Origin: Polynucleobacter meluiroseus
Lineage (GTDB): Bacteria > Pseudomonadota > Gammaproteobacteria > Burkholderiales > Burkholderiaceae
Length of the DNA stretch: 64,000 bases
NCBI GenBank assembly: GCA_945901245.1
Contig: CAMDKY010000003.1
Coordinates: forward strand, 1 to 64,000
Direction of reading: 5' to 3'
Shown here: positions 19,009 to 29,285 of the stretch, one piece after another
Numbering within the stretch: the stretch's first letter is position 1
Layout: each line of letters begins with the position of its first letter
Notes under the pieces: model-generated
Told to the model about the DNA's origin: nothing
The model's input: only the letters and a program-made list of their open reading frames with translations
Database searches by the model: none
Program-made: the position numbers and the translations under genes

Positions 19009-20238
19009 ATGGCTATTTTTGAAGTTAAAGTTCCCCAGTTGTCTGAGTCGGTTGCTGAAGCAACCTTATTACAGTGGAAGAAAAAAGTAGGTCAAGCGGT
19101 TGGTCAGGATGAAATCCTGATTGAGATTGAAACGGATAAAGTGGTGTTGGAGGTGCCATCTCCATCTGCTGGCGTACTGGTTGAGTTAGTGGTTGGCGAT
19201 GGCGGTACCGTTGTTGCTGACCAAGTGATTGCCAAGATTGATAGCACGGCTACCGCATCTGCGACAGCGGCGCCAGCCATCGCGGTCGCTCCTGCACCTG
19301 CCGCGGCGAGCGCAGGGCCTGCTACCAAACCTGCCGCTGCTCCGATTGCGGGCGCCAGTGCAGCGCCTTCTGCCGCCAAAATGATGGCAGAAAATAATAT
19401 GAGTGCAGCCCAGGTTGCTGGTACAGGACGCGATGGCCGCATCACTAAAGGGGATGTCATTAGCGCTGTTGCGGGGGGCTCAAAGCCTCCAAAAGTAGCC
19501 TCACCCGCTTTGCCCGGAATTGCAGTGCCCATGGGCGAGCGTCCAGAAGAGCGCGTACCGATGAGTCGGTTGCGTGCGCGGATTGCGGAGCGCCTACTTG
19601 AGTCCCAGGCAAACAATGCCATTCTGACGACCTTCAATGAGGTCAATATGGGCCCTGTGATTGCGATGCGCAACAAGTACAAAGATGTATTTGAGAAGAC
19701 CCATGGCGTCAAGCTGGGTTTCATGTCCTTCTTTGTTAAAGCAGCCACCCATGCTTTAAAGAAATTTCCCTTGCTGAACGCATCGGTCGATGGCAATGAC
19801 ATTGTGTATCACGGCTACTTTGATATTGGTATTGCGGTTAGCTCGCCGCGCGGTTTAGTGGTTCCGATTCTGCGTGACGTGGATCAAATGAACTTAGCTG
19901 ATATTGAAAAGAAGATTGCGGAGTATGGCGCGAAAGCCCGTGACGGCAAGCTGTCGATCGAGGAATTAACAGGCGGCACATTCTCGATCTCCAATGGCGG
20001 CGTGTTCGGGTCGATGTTATCGACGCCAATCATTAATCCACCGCAGTCAGCAATCTTGGGTATACATGCAACCAAAGAGCGTCCTGTAGTCGAGGATGGT
20101 CAGATTGTGATTCGCCCAATCAATTACTTAGCCCTATCGTATGACCACCGCATTATTGATGGTCGTGAAGCGGTACTTGGTTTGGTTGCTATGAAGGAAG
20201 CATTAGAAGATCCTTCACGTCTCCTGCTTGATCTGTAA
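19009..20238 (+). CDS. odhB: Dihydrolipoamide succinyltransferase, E2 of 2-oxoglutarate dehydrogenase
   Basis: This is a 409-residue E2 chain. The N-terminal lipoyl domain (1-75) carries the lipoylated Lys in [12 protein letters not shown]. An Ala/Pro-rich swinging linker follows (about 80-125), then the peripheral E1/E3-binding domain (about 122-160, [21 protein letters not shown]). The catalytic domain ends with the active-site [13 protein letters not shown] (His and Asp of HxxxDG). AGGAAG before the ATG is the binding site. The gene is 41 bases after sucA. Confidence 0.97.
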   Translation: MAIFEVKVPQLSESVAEATLLQWKKKVGQAVGQDEILIEIETDKVVLEVPSPSAGVLVELVVGDGGTVVADQVIAKIDSTATASATAAPAIAVAPAPAAASAGPATKPAAAPIAGASAAPSAAKMMAENNMSAAQVAGTGRDGRITKGDVISAVAGGSKPPKVASPALPGIAVPMGERPEERVPMSRLRARIAERLLESQANNAILTTFNEVNMGPVIAMRNKYKDVFEKTHGVKLGFMSFFVKAATHALKKFPLLNASVDGNDIVYHGYFDIGIAVSSPRGLVVPILRDVDQMNLADIEKKIAEYGAKARDGKLSIEELTGGTFSISNGGVFGSMLSTPIINPPQSAILGIHATKERPVVEDGQIVIRPINYLALSYDHRIIDGREAVLGLVAMKEALEDPSRLLLDL

Positions 20239-20249
20239 GGGGCGAACAC

Positions 20250-21686
20250 ATGAGTCAAGTATTTGATGTGCTGGTTATTGGTGCGGGTCCTGGTGGTTAT
20301 ATTGCTGCGATACGGGCTGCTCAGCTGGGTTTTAAAGTGGCTTGCGCAGAATCCAATGCCTACGATGATCCCAAGGGCGAGCCACGCTTAGGCGGCACCT
20401 GTTTGAATGTCGGCTGTATTCCCTCGAAGGCTTTACTTGCCTCCTCAGAGGAGTTCGAAAAGATCAGCCACCATGTCGCTGATCATGGCATTACCGTCGG
20501 TTCGGTTAAGCTCGATTCGAACAAAATGCTCGCACGCAAAGATTTGATTGTGACGAAGATGACTGCAGGCATTCAGTTTTTGTTCCGCAAGAATAAAATC
20601 ACGACCCTCAAAGGCCATGCCTCTTTTGTTGGTAAAACTGCCGATGGGTATCAAGTACAGATTGATGGCAAAGATGCCGGTACTGTCACGGCGAAAAACG
20701 TGATCATTGCAACCGGATCGAAGGCGCGCCATCTGCCCAATATCCCAGTTGATAACGTCCTGGTTTGCGACAATATCGGTGGACTCAAGTTTGATTCCAT
20801 TCCCAAGCGTTTAGGAGTGATTGGCGCTGGTGTCATTGGACTGGAGCTAGGATCGGTTTGGCGCCGAGTGGGCTCTGAAGTGACAGTCTTAGAGGGCCTG
20901 CCTACATTTTTAGGTGCGGTTGATGAAGGACTCGCTAAAGAAGCCCATAAGATTTTTGTGAAGCAGGGCCTCAAGATCAATATGGGCGTCAAGATTGGTG
21001 AAGTCAAGGCCGATAAAAAAGGCGTTGTGGTTCACTATGAAGATGCTGAAGGCAAGGCACAAAAGCTGGAATGCGATCGGTTGATTGTGTCGGTTGGCCG
21101 GGTTCCCAATACCGATAAACTCAATCTGGAGTCCATCGGACTCAAAGTGGATGAGCGTGGTTTCATTCCAATTGATGACCATACTTGCGCTACTGCAGCC
21201 CCAGGAGTCTATGCAGTGGGTGATGTGGTGCGCGGTCCGATGCTTGCCCATAAGGCGGAAGACGAGGGCGTCCTGGTCGCAGAAATCATTGCAGGCCAAA
21301 AACCCCACATTGACTACAACTGCATTCCGTGGGTGATTTACACCGACCCCGAAATTGCTTGGGTAGGTAAAACCGAGCAGCAGTTAAAGGCCGAAGGTAT
21401 TACCTACAAAGCAGGTCAATTCCCATTTGCTGCGAACGGACGTGCCCTTGGCATGGCTAGAGCCGAGGGATTTGTCAAGTTTTTAGCGGATGCAAAGACC
21501 GATGAAATTCTCGGTGTGCATATTATTGGGCCTAATGCCTCTGATTTGATTGCTGAGGCTGCGGTTGCAATGGAGTTTAAGGCGGCTGCCGAAGACATCG
21601 CGCGCATTTGCCATCCACATCCTAGCCTATCGGAAGTAATGCGTGAAGCAGCATTAGCTACGGATCAACGCGCATTAAATATGTAA
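20250..21686 (+). CDS. lpdA: Dihydrolipoamide dehydrogenase, E3
   Basis: This 478-residue flavoprotein reoxidises dihydrolipoamide with NAD+. FAD-binding GAGPGGYIAAIRAAQ opens the protein. GGTCLNVGCIPSKALL holds the redox-active Cys pair, and GAGVIGLELGSVWRRVG is the NAD-binding fold. The C-terminal interface ends with the His-Glu dyad in HPHPSLSE. It lies 11 bases after odhB with GGGGCG before the ATG, so the three genes form one transcript for the complex. Confidence 0.97.
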   Translation: MSQVFDVLVIGAGPGGYIAAIRAAQLGFKVACAESNAYDDPKGEPRLGGTCLNVGCIPSKALLASSEEFEKISHHVADHGITVGSVKLDSNKMLARKDLIVTKMTAGIQFLFRKNKITTLKGHASFVGKTADGYQVQIDGKDAGTVTAKNVIIATGSKARHLPNIPVDNVLVCDNIGGLKFDSIPKRLGVIGAGVIGLELGSVWRRVGSEVTVLEGLPTFLGAVDEGLAKEAHKIFVKQGLKINMGVKIGEVKADKKGVVVHYEDAEGKAQKLECDRLIVSVGRVPNTDKLNLESIGLKVDERGFIPIDDHTCATAAPGVYAVGDVVRGPMLAHKAEDEGVLVAEIIAGQKPHIDYNCIPWVIYTDPEIAWVGKTEQQLKAEGITYKAGQFPFAANGRALGMARAEGFVKFLADAKTDEILGVHIIGPNASDLIAEAAVAMEFKAAAEDIARICHPHPSLSEVMREAALATDQRALNM

Positions 21687-21687
21687 G

Positions 21688-22791
21688 TTGAGCACACTCG
21701 CGTTTTACCGCAAAGAGCTGGAGACGCGCGGGTATCATTCCGACCCCGCGCAGGAGCGTGCAGTGGAGCGTCTGCAACGTTGTGAGGATGAGTGGGTTGC
21801 TTATAAGGATGTTCGTAGCAACGCCCTCACCAAAAAATTATTTCACCCGGCCCTCCCCAGGGGGGTCTACCTCTGGGGCGGAGTCGGTCGCGGTAAATCC
21901 TTTTTGATGGACTGCTTTTATGCGGCCTCGCCACTCGAAAAAAAGATTCGCATTCATTTTCATGAGTTTATGCGCGAGGTACATCGTGAGTTGCATGAGC
22001 TATCCGGTATGGCTGATCCCTTAGATGAATTGTCTAAGCGCATTGCCCAGCGCTATCGCCTCATTTGCTTTGATGAGTTTCACATTAACGATATTGCGGA
22101 TGCGATGATTCTGTATCGGCTGTTGAGTGCACTGTTTGAAGATCGGGTGCAGTTCATCATGACCTCGAATTACAAACCCGATCAGCTCTATCCCAATGGC
22201 CTGCATCGGGATCGACTGTTGCCGGCGATTGCCTTACTTGAGAGTAAATTGGATGTTCTGAACGTGGATGCGGGCAGTGACTACCGCCAAATGCAAATGG
22301 CGCAGGTGCAAGCCTACTTTCAGCCACTCACATCGGTGAATGATGTGCTGATGATGCAAACCTTTCGCTCGGTAGTGGGCAAAGAGCCGGAAGAAAAGAA
22401 TCCTGTCTTGCGGATTGAATCGCGCGAAATCAGACCCATGCATCGTGCCGCTGGGGTGGTGTGGTTTGACTTTAAAACTCTGTGCATGGGGCCGCGCTCA
22501 CAGAACGATTATTTAGAGATCGCCAATCTCTTTCATACGGTCTTTTTATCTGGGGTACCGTATATGCCACCGCGCATGACCAACGAGGCAAGGCGATTTA
22601 TCTGGCTGATTGATGTGCTGTATGACCATAAAATCAAGTTGATTATGACCGCAGAACTGCCCGCAGACCAGCTTTATACCGAAGGGCAAATTGTGGGTGA
22701 GTTTGCCCGAACCGTCTCCCGCTTGGTTGAAATGCAGTCCCGTGACTATTTAGATGCGCCGCGCCGTGTGGTTCACGCTGGCTTGACCTAA
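21688..22791 (+). CDS. zapE: Cell-division-associated AFG1-family ATPase ZapE
   Basis: This 367-residue P-loop ATPase has Walker A GGVGRGKS near residue 66, followed by the family's MDCFY, and Walker B RLICFDEFHI. In E. coli ZapE associates with the Z-ring during constriction. The yeast homologue Afg1 works on mitochondrial membrane proteins. The start is a TTG one base after the lpdA stop; no ATG occurs near the conserved N-terminus. Position right after the lpd operon is common in related bacteria. Confidence 0.92.
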   Translation: MSTLAFYRKELETRGYHSDPAQERAVERLQRCEDEWVAYKDVRSNALTKKLFHPALPRGVYLWGGVGRGKSFLMDCFYAASPLEKKIRIHFHEFMREVHRELHELSGMADPLDELSKRIAQRYRLICFDEFHINDIADAMILYRLLSALFEDRVQFIMTSNYKPDQLYPNGLHRDRLLPAIALLESKLDVLNVDAGSDYRQMQMAQVQAYFQPLTSVNDVLMMQTFRSVVGKEPEEKNPVLRIESREIRPMHRAAGVVWFDFKTLCMGPRSQNDYLEIANLFHTVFLSGVPYMPPRMTNEARRFIWLIDVLYDHKIKLIMTAELPADQLYTEGQIVGEFARTVSRLVEMQSRDYLDAPRRVVHAGLT

Positions 22792-22800
22792 AATAGGGCT

Positions 22801-23649
22801 ATGTCTACCTCTTTTACTCTGAATGCCGATTTGCACTGCCATTCCGTGGTCTCGGATGGCACACTCACGCCAGAGACCTTAGCCTTACGTGCATTTGAGA
22901 ATGGTGTTCACTTATGGGCACTGACCGACCACGATGAGTTGGGTGGCCAAGCACGGGCTCAGCGCGCTGCCCGGGATTTAGGAATGGATTACCTCTCGGG
23001 CGTTGAGATTTCAGTCACGTGGATGGGCCATACGATTCACATTGTGGGTCTTGGTATCGATGCCGAGCACATGGGGATTTTGGAGGGCCTGCGCCGCACC
23101 CGGGATGGTCGTCAGAATCGCGCCAAGATGATGGCTGAACAACTGGCGAAAGTCGGCATTGCCGGTAGCTTTGAAGGCGCACTGATGTATGCCGGTAACC
23201 CCGAGCTGATCTCGCGTACCCACTTTGCACGCTTTCTAGTCGAGCAGGGCGTTTGTCGCGATACCGAACAGGTGTTCAAGAATTATTTAGTTGAGCATAA
23301 ACCAGGCTATGTTCCGCACCAATGGGCTAGCCTAGATGACGCGGTAGCGTGGATCAAAGCGGCAGGCGGTGTTGCCGTGATTGCGCATCCAGGGCGTTAT
23401 AAATTAACGGCCATGCAGCTCGATGAACTGTTCAAGCACTTTAAAGAGCTGGGCGGGTTGGCAATCGAGGTAGTGACTGGCAGCCACAGCGCCGCACAAT
23501 ATCAAATCTATTCAAAGGCTGCCGTGCATTATGGTTTCATGGCTTCGCGCGGCTCCGATTTTCATGATCCGCAAGAAAGTTACATCGACCTTGGTAAGTT
23601 ACCCCACCTGCCGGAGCACTTAACCCCGGTATGGTCGGTCTTCCATTAG
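22801..23649 (+). CDS. PHP-domain phosphatase/exonuclease (Rnm/YciV type)
   Basis: This 282-residue PHP protein has the metal-binding motifs ADLHCHSVVSDGTL, LTDHDELGG and GVEISV in the N-terminal half, and VIAHPGRY and GSDFHDP in the C-terminal half. All PHP His/Asp ligands appear intact. Close families hydrolyse 3',5'-nucleoside bisphosphates and trim 5S/23S rRNA 5' ends (RNase AM). It starts 9 bases after zapE and precedes trpS, a frequent neighbour (hence the old name TrpH). Confidence 0.85.
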   Translation: MSTSFTLNADLHCHSVVSDGTLTPETLALRAFENGVHLWALTDHDELGGQARAQRAARDLGMDYLSGVEISVTWMGHTIHIVGLGIDAEHMGILEGLRRTRDGRQNRAKMMAEQLAKVGIAGSFEGALMYAGNPELISRTHFARFLVEQGVCRDTEQVFKNYLVEHKPGYVPHQWASLDDAVAWIKAAGGVAVIAHPGRYKLTAMQLDELFKHFKELGGLAIEVVTGSHSAAQYQIYSKAAVHYGFMASRGSDFHDPQESYIDLGKLPHLPEHLTPVWSVFH

Positions 23650-23695
23650 ACTGCATCTTGCTAATGACTACCATGCCGAAGAAGGCCACTTAATT

Positions 23696-24898
23696 ATGTT
23701 TGCAGAGCGCGTACTTTCTGGAATGAGACCAACCGGCCATTTGCATTTAGGTCATTACCATGGGGTTTTAAAAAATTGGGTGCAATTACAGTCCCAATAC
23801 CCTTGTTTTTTCTTTGTAGCTGATTGGCACGCGCTTACCACCCATTATGAAACCCCGGATGTGATTGAGGCATCGGTGTGGGAGATGGTGATCGACTGGT
23901 TAGCTGCTGGTGTTGATCCAAAGCAAGCAACCCTATTTATTCAGAGCCGTGTGCCAGAGCATGCGGAACTGTTTTTGCTCCTGTCGATGGGAACCCCGCT
24001 GGGGTGGTTAGAGCGTGTGCCTACCTACAAAGACCAAATTGAAAAGCTCAAGGAAAAGGATTTGCAGACCTACGGATTTTTAGGTTATCCCTTACTGCAA
24101 TCAGCCGATATTCTGATTTACCGTGCGCAGCATGTTCCTGTTGGAGAGGATCAGGTCCCGCATGTGGAGATGACGCGTGAGGTGGCGCGCCGTTTTAATA
24201 ATTTATACGGGCGTGAGCCTGGCTTTGAAGCCAAAGCCCAAGAGTCCATCAAGAAACTTGGCGGCAAAGCTGCCAAACTGTATACCGAGTGCCGCGTGGC
24301 TTACCAGGAGCGTGGAGAGGTTGACGCGCTGGAGCGGGCCAGGGAACTGCTGCAGCAGGCCCAAAGCATTTCTAATAGCGATCGGGAGCGTCTCTTTGGT
24401 TATTTAGAGGGGTCGCGTAAAGTCATTCTGCCCGAGCCGCATGCTTTGCTCACTGCGGCCTCGCGTATGCCAGGTTTGGATGGGCAAAAGATGTCCAAGT
24501 CCTATGGAAATACCATTGGTATTCGGGAGGAGCCGGCGGTAGTTGAACGCTCGATTAAAACCATGCCTACGGATCCAGCGCGCATTCGCAGAACCGATGC
24601 GGGTGATCCAGCGCGCTGCCCTCTATGGCAACTGCATTTGGTGTATTCGGATAAAGCAACGCAAGAATGGGCTGAAAAAGGCTGCAAATCAGCAGGTATT
24701 GGCTGCTTAGAGTGCAAGCAGCCCGTAATTGATAGCATTTTGCGAGAGCAGCAACCGATGTTTGAGCGTGCCCAGCAATACTTGGATGACCCGAGCTTGC
24801 TCAGAGCCATCATTGCCGATGGCGGCGATAAGGCGCGTGCGGTTGCACAAGAAACCATGCGCGATGTTCGCGAGGCCATGGGTCTTGTCTACACATAA
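23696..24898 (+). CDS. trpS: Tryptophanyl-tRNA synthetase
   Basis: This is a 400-residue class I synthetase. The HIGH-equivalent is HLHLGHYHG near residue 16-24, and the KMSKS loop is GQKMSKSYGN near residue 265. VADWHALTTHYE and the tryptophan pocket region around GEDQVPHVEMTREVARRFN are typical. At 400 residues it is longer than the 330-residue E. coli form because of an insertion (about 175-240), seen also in betaproteobacterial relatives. Confidence 0.95.
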   Translation: MFAERVLSGMRPTGHLHLGHYHGVLKNWVQLQSQYPCFFFVADWHALTTHYETPDVIEASVWEMVIDWLAAGVDPKQATLFIQSRVPEHAELFLLLSMGTPLGWLERVPTYKDQIEKLKEKDLQTYGFLGYPLLQSADILIYRAQHVPVGEDQVPHVEMTREVARRFNNLYGREPGFEAKAQESIKKLGGKAAKLYTECRVAYQERGEVDALERARELLQQAQSISNSDRERLFGYLEGSRKVILPEPHALLTAASRMPGLDGQKMSKSYGNTIGIREEPAVVERSIKTMPTDPARIRRTDAGDPARCPLWQLHLVYSDKATQEWAEKGCKSAGIGCLECKQPVIDSILREQQPMFERAQQYLDDPSLLRAIIADGGDKARAVAQETMRDVREAMGLVYT

Positions 24899-24903
24899 GG
24901 CGT

Positions 24904-25509
24904 ATGCCCAATTTAAAGTCAGATCTTAGTTTGCCAAGCCATTCGGCGATTGCTCATCCATCGGAATGGGTGAGGCGCTTTAGCTCTTTGATTGCGAATG
25001 GGGGTAGGGTATTGGATTTGGCTGCAGGATCCGGTCGTCACAGCCTGTATTTAGCTAGTCAGGACTTTTCGGTGTTGGCAGTGGATCGGGATGTGGCAGC
25101 GCTTGAGATCCTTTTGCAATCAAAAACAGACCTCGATATTGAAATCGAGCAACTCGACTTAGAGGGACCCACGTGGCCCTTGGTAAATAGAGTAGGGCTT
25201 TTTGATGCTGTGGTGGTGGCCAACTACCTTTATCGACCTTATCTGCAATGTCTCCCTGATTTGCTCGCTGAGGGCGGTATTTTGATGTACGAGACCTTTG
25301 CTATCGGCAATGCCGCCTTTGGCAAGCCCAGCAACCCCGATTTCCTTCTGCAAACAGGGGAATTACTCGATTTTGCAGCGCGCCACAGTCTTCATATTCT
25401 TGCTTACGAGGATTTATACGAAGCGCAGCCCAAGCCCGCTATGGTACAACGTCTTTGCGCCGTAAAGGGTAAGCTAAAAGAGCGCCATCCGTTACAATTT
25501 CAGGGATGA
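24904..25509 (+). CDS. Class I SAM-dependent methyltransferase
   Basis: This 201-residue protein has a Rossmann methyltransferase core: motif [17 protein letters not shown] (about 38-53, SAM binding), the acidic VLAVDRD at the end of strand 2, and [14 protein letters not shown] as motif IV. The substrate is unknown; the compact size suggests a small molecule or a TehB-like role. It follows trpS by 5 bases and overlaps dapA by 4 (ATGA), so the three are probably coupled. Confidence 0.8.
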   Translation: MPNLKSDLSLPSHSAIAHPSEWVRRFSSLIANGGRVLDLAAGSGRHSLYLASQDFSVLAVDRDVAALEILLQSKTDLDIEIEQLDLEGPTWPLVNRVGLFDAVVVANYLYRPYLQCLPDLLAEGGILMYETFAIGNAAFGKPSNPDFLLQTGELLDFAARHSLHILAYEDLYEAQPKPAMVQRLCAVKGKLKERHPLQFQG

Positions 25510-26450
25510 GTACGACCCAATCCCAGCCCCATTCCGTAGCTAGCCTAAAGCCTAAATCCAAGCCGATGCACGGCAGCATGGTGGCGATTGTCACGCCCAT
25601 GTTGGAGGATGGCAGTTTGGATTACCCTGGTTTAAGAAACTTACTGGATTGGCATGTTGCTGAAGGAACCGATGGCATTGTCATCGTAGGCACTAGCGGA
25701 GAGTCGCCTACGGTTTCGGTCGCAGAGCATTGTGAGCTGATTCGAGTTACGGTTGAGCACATTCATGGTCGTATCCCGGTGATTGCGGGCACTGGTGGTA
25801 ACTCTACCTTGGAGGCCATTGAACTTACCGAGTTTGCTAAAAAGGTCGGCGCTGATGCGAGCCTGCAGGTCGTGCCGTATTACAACAAGCCGACCCAAGA
25901 AGGCATGTACCTGCATTTCAAAACCATTGCTGAAAAAGTCGACTTACCCGTTATTTTGTACAACGTACCCGGCCGGACGGTAGCCGATTTGGCGGGCGAG
26001 ACCACGGTGCGATTGGCTGCTGTACCGGGAATTATTGGCATTAAAGACGCTACTGGTAATTTAGAGCGCGGCAGTATGTTAATAGCAGACTTAAAAGCAG
26101 CAGGCCGAGCGGACTTTGCAGTCCTTTCCGGTGATGATTTGAGTGCTATTTTATTAATGTTCATGGGTGGAAATGGCAATATTTCCGTTACTGCTAACGT
26201 GGCTCCGCGCCTGATGAGCGAACTCTGTGCTGCAGCAATGGCCGACGATGTTGCAAAAGCCAGGGCAATTCAATATCAGTTACTCGGGGTACATAAGGCC
26301 ATGTTTACCGAGGCCAACCCAATTCCAGTTAAATGGGCTCTGCATCAAATGGGTAAGATTACGGCCGGTATCCGCTTGCCATTAACCCCACTCAGTCCCG
26401 CCTTGCGCGAGCCGCTCAAACACGCATTAATACACGCCGGACTATTATGA
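25506..26450 (+). CDS. dapA: 4-hydroxy-tetrahydrodipicolinate synthase
   Basis: This 314-residue TIM-barrel lyase condenses pyruvate with aspartate semialdehyde in the lysine/diaminopimelate pathway. [10 protein letters not shown] binds the pyruvate carboxylate, YNVPGRT holds the active-site Tyr, and [10 protein letters not shown] holds the Schiff-base Lys. About 20 residues precede the usual N-terminus ([12 protein letters not shown]). The next Met at residue 21 has no binding site, so the coupled ATG at 25506 is preferred. bamC follows with a 4-base overlap, a common pairing. Confidence 0.95.
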   Translation: MSTTQSQPHSVASLKPKSKPMHGSMVAIVTPMLEDGSLDYPGLRNLLDWHVAEGTDGIVIVGTSGESPTVSVAEHCELIRVTVEHIHGRIPVIAGTGGNSTLEAIELTEFAKKVGADASLQVVPYYNKPTQEGMYLHFKTIAEKVDLPVILYNVPGRTVADLAGETTVRLAAVPGIIGIKDATGNLERGSMLIADLKAAGRADFAVLSGDDLSAILLMFMGGNGNISVTANVAPRLMSELCAAAMADDVAKARAIQYQLLGVHKAMFTEANPIPVKWALHQMGKITAGIRLPLTPLSPALREPLKHALIHAGLL

Positions 26451-27586
26451 AAAACGCATTTCTTATCGTACGCCGTGCCCTGATTGCTGCCAGCATTACT
26501 AGTCTGCTTGCCTGTACTTCGGTGACAACAAATGATACGGTTGACTACAAAGCGGCCGGTGCAGTGCGCGGACCCAACCTAACCCTGCCTCCCGATTTAA
26601 TTACGGCGCAGGCCGACCGTCGTTATATTGTGCAAGATGGCTCCGCAACCATGTCGGAGTTCAGTGCTGCGTCCAAAAAAATCAGTCAGACACGTCAAAA
26701 CGTGCTCACCGGAATAGCGGGAATGCGCATTGCGCGCGATGGTGAAAAGCGTTGGCTTGTGGTTGAGCGGCCAGCCCCAGAACTGTATCCCCTCATTAAA
26801 GATTTTTGGCAAGAGAATGGCTTTTTATTGGTGATTGATTCGCCATCCACCGGCATTATGGAAACCGATTGGGCAGAAAATCGCTCGAAGATCCCCCAAG
26901 ATATTATTCGGAGAACCTTGGGTAAGATGATGGATTCACTGTATGACACGGGGGAGCGTGACAAATATAAAACCCGCCTAGAAGTACCAAGGCCTGGAGA
27001 GACTGAGGTCTACATTACGCAGCGTGGCGCATTAGAGAAGTGCGTTTCTGATAGTACAGGCTCCTGTATTTCTACGGTATGGACGCCACGCCCGAATGAT
27101 CCGCAATTAGAGGCAGTTTTCTTAGCCCGCTTAATGGAGCGCCTGGGCGTTTCACAAGAATCAGCCCGTGCTCAGGTGGCCGCCGCGACTTTGGCACCCC
27201 CAAAAACACCCAAAGCGAAGTTTGTACAAGAAGGCAATAACACCGGCCGCATTGATATGAGCTCTAGTTTTGACCGGGCCTGGCGTGATGTTGGTCTTGC
27301 GTTAGACCGCTCCAACTTCACAGTAGAAGATCGTGATCGTTCCAAGGGGATTTACTTTGTGCGTTACGTCAATCCGAAAGAGGTTGGTGAGTCCAAAGGA
27401 TTCTTTTCAAAACTATTTGGTAGTAAGGATGACTCTAGCCTAAAAGCAAAACGCTATCGTGTGGTCCTCAAGTCGAGCGGTGAAAACCTAACTCAGGTAA
27501 CTGTTCAGGACGACGCAGGTAAACCAGAAAACACACCCGCCGGTTTTAGATTGCTTACTTTATTAGATGAGCAGTTGATTAAATAA
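26447..27586 (+). CDS. bamC: Outer-membrane assembly lipoprotein BamC
   Basis: This 379-residue lipoprotein has a signal sequence ending in lipobox LLAC (Cys near residue 23), so it is lipidated and probably sorted to the outer membrane. An unstructured N-terminal segment ([20 protein letters not shown]) matches the part of BamC that binds BamD. Two helix-grip domains follow, with [19 protein letters not shown] and [18 protein letters not shown] as their starts. It is an accessory factor of the beta-barrel assembly machine. It sits directly after dapA, as in E. coli, and before a terminator. Confidence 0.9.
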   Translation: MKNAFLIVRRALIAASITSLLACTSVTTNDTVDYKAAGAVRGPNLTLPPDLITAQADRRYIVQDGSATMSEFSAASKKISQTRQNVLTGIAGMRIARDGEKRWLVVERPAPELYPLIKDFWQENGFLLVIDSPSTGIMETDWAENRSKIPQDIIRRTLGKMMDSLYDTGERDKYKTRLEVPRPGETEVYITQRGALEKCVSDSTGSCISTVWTPRPNDPQLEAVFLARLMERLGVSQESARAQVAAATLAPPKTPKAKFVQEGNNTGRIDMSSSFDRAWRDVGLALDRSNFTVEDRDRSKGIYFVRYVNPKEVGESKGFFSKLFGSKDDSSLKAKRYRVVLKSSGENLTQVTVQDDAGKPENTPAGFRLLTLLDEQLIK

Positions 27587-27601
27587 ATCAACTGCGCCAA
27601 T

Positions 27602-27630
27602 AAAAAAAGCCGCTATGAAGCGGCTTTTTT
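27602..27630. terminator. Bidirectional terminator between bamC and a lipoprotein gene
   Basis: A run of A then GCCGCT (27609-27614), loop ATGA and AGCGGC (27619-27624), then TTTTTT. Because both arms are flanked by complementary A and T runs, it can end both bamC (plus) and the convergent lipoprotein gene (minus). Confidence 0.92.
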
Positions 27631-27645
27631 CTCTTCAGAGGAAGA

Positions 27646-27870
27646 TTACTTGCCGGCAGGTGCTGGAGCAGCAGCTGGAGCAGCAGGAGCAGCGCCAGCA
27701 GCAGGAGCAGCTGGTGCAGCGGCAGGAGCGGCATCAGCTGGAGCAGCTGCAGGAGCAGGTGCTGGGGCAGCGGCAGGAGCAGGTGCTGGCTTTGCTTCTT
27801 CTTTTTTACCGCAAGCAGCCAAAGAAACTGCGAACAATGCTGCGAGTACGAGCGAGAGTGATTTTTTCAT
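27646..27870 (-). CDS. Small Ala/Pro-rich lipoprotein
   Basis: This 74-residue precursor has a signal peptide with lipobox LAAC (Cys near residue 20). The mature part starts GKKEEAKPAP and is then almost only Ala, Pro and Gly. AAGGA lies 9 bases before the ATG and a terminator follows, so it is a genuine single-gene unit although all reading frames are open here owing to the repeat. It is probably a flexible periplasmic or outer-membrane tether. Function unknown. Confidence 0.8.
   Translation of the reverse strand: MKKSLSLVLAALFAVSLAACGKKEEAKPAPAPAAAPAPAPAAAPADAAPAAAPAAPAAGAAPAAPAAAPAPAGK
27657..27790. repeat. Low-complexity GCAGGAGCAG-like repeat inside the lipoprotein gene
   Basis: Degenerate repeats of GCAGGAGCA and GCTGGAGCA encode the Ala/Pro/Gly tail. 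The composition opens spurious frames on both strands. Such tracts often vary in length between strains by slippage. Confidence 0.75.
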
Positions 27871-27963
27871 TTGAATAATCCTTAAATAAAGAACAACAAG
27901 TAGTATTAACCAGAATATGGCTTTAAAACGCTACGGGTTTCCCCGTAAAACATTCCTCCGCAA

Positions 27964-29238
27964 TTATAACGATCCTTCGGTTTTATCTGCCAGTAATAAC
28001 CAGCCGGAGCAGTAGGCGTCATAAAGGGAATTGCTATCCTTGCCAATATCCTTCAAATACCCTGTATTTTTATTGCCGAGGGCGGGCAAGCGATGTTGCT
28101 CAGAAAGTACGTTCCAGCACAGTCTGACGGCTAGGGACTCGCCTTCCGTTTGATTTTCACCATTGCAAAAGACGGTATTTTCCAGGCGCATGAGCCGTGT
28201 CAACGGGTGCAATCGGAGTGACTTGGCTTCAAGGTAGCGAGCAAAAGCCCTGATGGAAAGGGGCTTATCTGGGCCGTTAAAAAAGGCGTGGGGCTTGGGT
28301 TCGCTGAGGTAAGCTGCGATCCCTGGCAACAGCGTTGCGCCGGATTCTAGCTTGAGGTCCTTTAGGTGGCCCTTCAGCTGGCGTATTAGCTCCATAGGTA
28401 AAGTATCTGGGCTTGCGCTTGCAGTCTGTTGCGGATCCTGATAGTGCTCGGCCAGGCTGGGTTTGCTATCCAGCGATTCTGCTAAGTGCCATAAACCCTC
28501 TTGAATAAGCTCCCGATAGGAGGCTGCCCGAAAGCCAACCGACCACGTTTGGCAGCCTGCATCGAGTGATACCCCCTCATGCGCAATGTGGGGCGGTAAG
28601 TAGAGCATGTCACCAGGCTCTAAGACCCATTCTTCGGTCGCCTTAAAGTGAGCCAGGATTTTTAATGGCAAGTGGGGTTTTAGGCTTAAATCCCCTTGGC
28701 TGGAGATCCTCCATCGGCGCCTACCTGACATCTGAATTAAAAACACATCGTAGGAATCAACATGAGGGCCGACGCCGCCGCCAATGCCTGCAATGCTGAT
28801 CATCACATCATCTAGGCGCGCGTCCGGAATGAAGCGAAACCAGGATAAAACCGTTTTAGCTGCCGGATGAAGTGCATCTGCGCCCTGTAGCAAGAGGGTC
28901 CAATCCGGTTTGCTAATGGAAGGGATGGTTTTGGATGAAAAAGGCCCTGTACTTAGCTTCCACGGTTTGCGTTGAATTAAGCGGCATTCGCTATCGGGGT
29001 GACCAGCAAGTACCCGTAACTCTGCGGCAGAGATTGGGCTATCGAGGGCCTTACCAGCAGCCTTAGCAAGCTGAAAAGCCGGTATAGCCGCGCGTACCAG
29101 TAAGGGCTTTTTATGCCAGTATTGACGCATAAATTGCTCAGGACTAATCCCTCCCAAGAGGGCCCAGGGGGCCTTGATCGGCAGGGGTTGCGGGGGTGTT
29201 GGAGGCACGTATGGCGTGCTCAAGTAAAATGGCTTCAT
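27964..29238 (-). CDS. JmjC/cupin ribosomal oxygenase, 50S L16 hydroxylase type (RoxA/YcfD)
   Basis: This is a 424-residue 2-oxoglutarate/Fe(II) oxygenase. GISPEQFMRQYWHKKPLLVR near residue 30 is the family N-terminus. The iron triad is HVDSYD (HxD) and the His in LPPHIAHEG, with GDMLYLPP between. A C-terminal winged-helix part (about 290-424) follows. In E. coli the enzyme hydroxylates an Arg of ribosomal protein L16. The start at 29238 (MKPFYLS) matches homologues; the frame continues upstream to 29544 but that region is slyD on the other strand. Confidence 0.88.
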   Translation of the reverse strand: MKPFYLSTPYVPPTPPQPLPIKAPWALLGGISPEQFMRQYWHKKPLLVRAAIPAFQLAKAAGKALDSPISAAELRVLAGHPDSECRLIQRKPWKLSTGPFSSKTIPSISKPDWTLLLQGADALHPAAKTVLSWFRFIPDARLDDVMISIAGIGGGVGPHVDSYDVFLIQMSGRRRWRISSQGDLSLKPHLPLKILAHFKATEEWVLEPGDMLYLPPHIAHEGVSLDAGCQTWSVGFRAASYRELIQEGLWHLAESLDSKPSLAEHYQDPQQTASASPDTLPMELIRQLKGHLKDLKLESGATLLPGIAAYLSEPKPHAFFNGPDKPLSIRAFARYLEAKSLRLHPLTRLMRLENTVFCNGENQTEGESLAVRLCWNVLSEQHRLPALGNKNTGYLKDIGKDSNSLYDAYCSGWLLLADKTEGSL

Positions 29239-29285
29239 CTGCAGTTCGTAATTAATCTGAAAATAGGCTTTTGGCACACACGCGC

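Noticed and set aside
19104..19802. Minus-strand open frame of 232 codons within odhB
   Set aside because: It mirrors the Ala/Pro-rich linker of E2; low-complexity composition explains the open frame.
27615..27878. Plus-strand Gln-rich open frame over the lipoprotein gene
   Set aside because: It arises from the GCAGGAGCA repeat read in another frame; the minus-strand frame has a lipobox and a binding site.
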